Below, in pieces: positions 62,573-64,000 of a stretch of DNA of 64,000 bases. Numbering within the stretch: the stretch's first letter is position 1; every line of letters begins with the position of its first letter. Position numbers and translations under genes: made by a program. Source of the DNA: Epichloe hybrida (lineage: Eukaryota; Ascomycota; Sordariomycetes; Hypocreales; Clavicipitaceae); the NCBI GenBank assembly GCA_019022495.1, contig JAFEKR010000002.1, positions 1,302,001-1,366,000 on the forward strand, given 5' to 3'. The notes below the pieces were generated by a model. That model worked only from the letters and a program-made list of their open reading frames with translations, was not told where the DNA came from and did not search any database.

Positions 62573-62964
62573 CTCGTCTTATTTGGCGAACAATGGGTTC
62601 GTGATCGAGAATTAGCGAAGGTGTACTGGCGAGCCTCCGCTTGTGGGTGCGTCGAATTTGCGGGTTGGTTGTGCGAGCGGCAGATTAGATAATCAGTTCT
62701 TTTTTTCTGGTCCGCTAATCGCAAACTAGGGCTCGATTGTGGGTTGTGCAGTTTCTGCATCCGAATTACTTAGGGTTTAACAGCTCTGTGTTCACGTGAT
62801 GTAAAGACGCGCTTGGCGAAATTTACCCCCCCACAATCCGAAAGATTTCCAGTTTTGTGTGCACCTCTAATCCATCCTCAGCCATCACCATAGGAGCAAG
62901 TCAAGTGAGTCTGAACAACCCCAAAGATAACGTTCTGATCGCAATCGTTAACAGTTCAATCAGG
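62573..62964. promoter_or_regulatory. Shared divergent promoter of eL21 and uS4
   Basis: 392 bases between two divergent ribosomal protein start codons. It contains TTAGGGTTT at 62770-62778, near the middle. This is the TTAGGGTT-type telobox known upstream of ribosomal protein genes in many filamentous fungi and thought to bind a Tbf1-like factor. A related ACTAGGGCTC lies near 62727. Confidence 0.65.
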
Positions 62965-63679
62965 ATGCCTCCACGCGCTCATTCCAAGACTTCCCGTGTA
63001 CCTCGTAGACCTTTCGAGTCTGCTCGATTGTCAGTACCACCGGCCACTGAACATGAGCTTGACTCTGTTTAAGTCGATTGTGACGAATACTGACCTATTT
63101 ATGCATCAGGGACTCTGAGTTGAAGCTCGTTGGCGAGTATGGCCTCCGAAATAAGCGTGAGGTCTGGAGAGTCGGTCTGACTCTGTCCAAGATTCGTCGT
63201 GCTGCTCGGTACGACCCCTCAGGTAGTCTCCGTGAGATGATGAATTTGTGACTAACTACTCGCGTAGTCAGCTCTTGACCCTTGACGAAAAGGACCCCAA
63301 GCGTCTCTTTGAAGGCAATGCCCTCATTCGCCGTCTCGTCCGCGTTGGTGTCCTCGACGAGTCCCGCATGAAGCTCGATTACGTGCTTGCCCTGAAGATC
63401 GAGGATTTCTTGGAGCGCCGCCTTCAGACTTGCGTCTTCAAGCTCGGTCTTGCCAAAACTATCCACCATGCCCGTATCCTCATCCGCCAGCGCCACATCC
63501 GTGTTGGCAAGCAGATCGTCAACGTCCCCTCGTTCATCGTCCGCCTTGACTCCCAGAAGCACATCGACTTCGCTCTGAATTCGCCTCTCGGTAGTGGCCG
63601 TCCCGGTCGTGTCCGCAGAAAGAAGGCCAAGGCCGCCGAGGGTGGTGCTGATGGCGAGGAGGAAGAGGATGACGAGTAG
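62965..63679 (+). CDS. RPS9: 40S ribosomal protein uS4 (S9)
   Basis: Three exons (62965-63029, 63110-63208, 63268-63679) give 191 residues, the family size. Joined exons read [15 protein letters not shown], then [21 protein letters not shown], then [20 protein letters not shown]. The S4 RNA-binding domain is in the second half ([37 protein letters not shown]), and the C-terminus is acidic (EEEEDDE), as is usual in fungi. It is a core protein of the small subunit body and forms part of the mRNA entry channel. Introns are 80 and 59 bases, the second with a CTAACT branch site. It is divergent from eL21. Confidence 0.97.
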
Positions 63680-64000
63680 ATGCATTAGCCATGTCACGAT
63701 GGTTCTCCGATATGTATGGAAATAGTTGATTCGGCAATACCGCTCATGGGATGGAATATTCTCGTCATAGCTTGAGGCGTTGGCCAAAGGAAAAAAAATG
63801 GATTGATTTTGACCAACATCAAGTATGTAAAAACTTGCCCGACGTGCTTCAATGTCTCTTTTGTAATTTGTAGAATGTGGTGGAACTATCGTCAACAGTA
63901 CTTTGAATACGTAGTAAACGCGGCTACCAAAACAGGTGGTCCAAACAAAGAGACTTCGTCATCTGCATATTTCACAGAACGACACAGAAGGACATGTTAA
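63680..64000. other. 3' flank of uS4 to window end
   Basis: 321 bases after the uS4 stop codon. No gene is supported; a short A-run lies near 63790-63798. Confidence 0.5.

Overview
The window reads as nuclear chromosomal DNA of a filamentous ascomycete. Genes are split by short introns (about 45-120 bases, GT...AG, often with a CTAAC-like branch site) and lie on both strands with large gaps. The order COX13 - APN2 - MAT1-2-1 - (10 kb) - SLA2 at 42.0-60.5 kb is the conserved mating-type (MAT) neighbourhood of Sordariomycetes, and the MAT1-2-1 HMG box looks like that of Hypocreales. Order-level placement is an inference; I do not name a species. Twenty complete genes were modelled by joining exons at splice sites that keep the frame, plus one candidate gene without a defined 5' end.

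Region by region. 0-11 kb: a sparse stretch with an 83-residue double-CxxC protein, a small multipass membrane protein and a large TRP-like/flavin-carrier (FLC) channel protein. 11-25 kb: ATP sulfurylase (met3), an intronless 884-residue protein of unknown function, the tRNA Um44 methyltransferase TRM44, translation initiation factor eIF1 and the ER membrane protein EOS1. 25-36 kb: a coiled-coil protein, a three-RRM RNA-binding protein split over ten exons and a sodium/solute symporter-family permease. 36-42 kb: a divergent pair of mitochondrial genes (mL45/Mba1-like and the complex I assembly factor CIA30), then APC5 of the anaphase-promoting complex. 42-60.5 kb: the MAT locus. COX13 and APN2 lie on one side and SLA2 on the other. 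Between them are MAT1-2-1 and, divergent from it, a spliced candidate gene I cannot identify, followed by about 7 kb with no convincing gene. 61.8-63.7 kb: a divergent pair of ribosomal protein genes (eL21 and uS4) with a TTAGGG-type box in the shared promoter.

Most genes are housekeeping (translation, mitochondria, sulfur assimilation, cell cycle, endocytosis). The accessory interest lies in the MAT idiomorph, its unidentified divergent gene, the gene-poor stretch toward SLA2, and a dispersed 10-base motif (TACGGAGTAC) that recurs only between genes. The strain carries the MAT1-2 idiomorph; no alpha-box MAT1-1-1 gene is visible, which fits a heterothallic mating type. I saw no CRISPR array, rRNA, convincing tRNA, transposase or reverse transcriptase.
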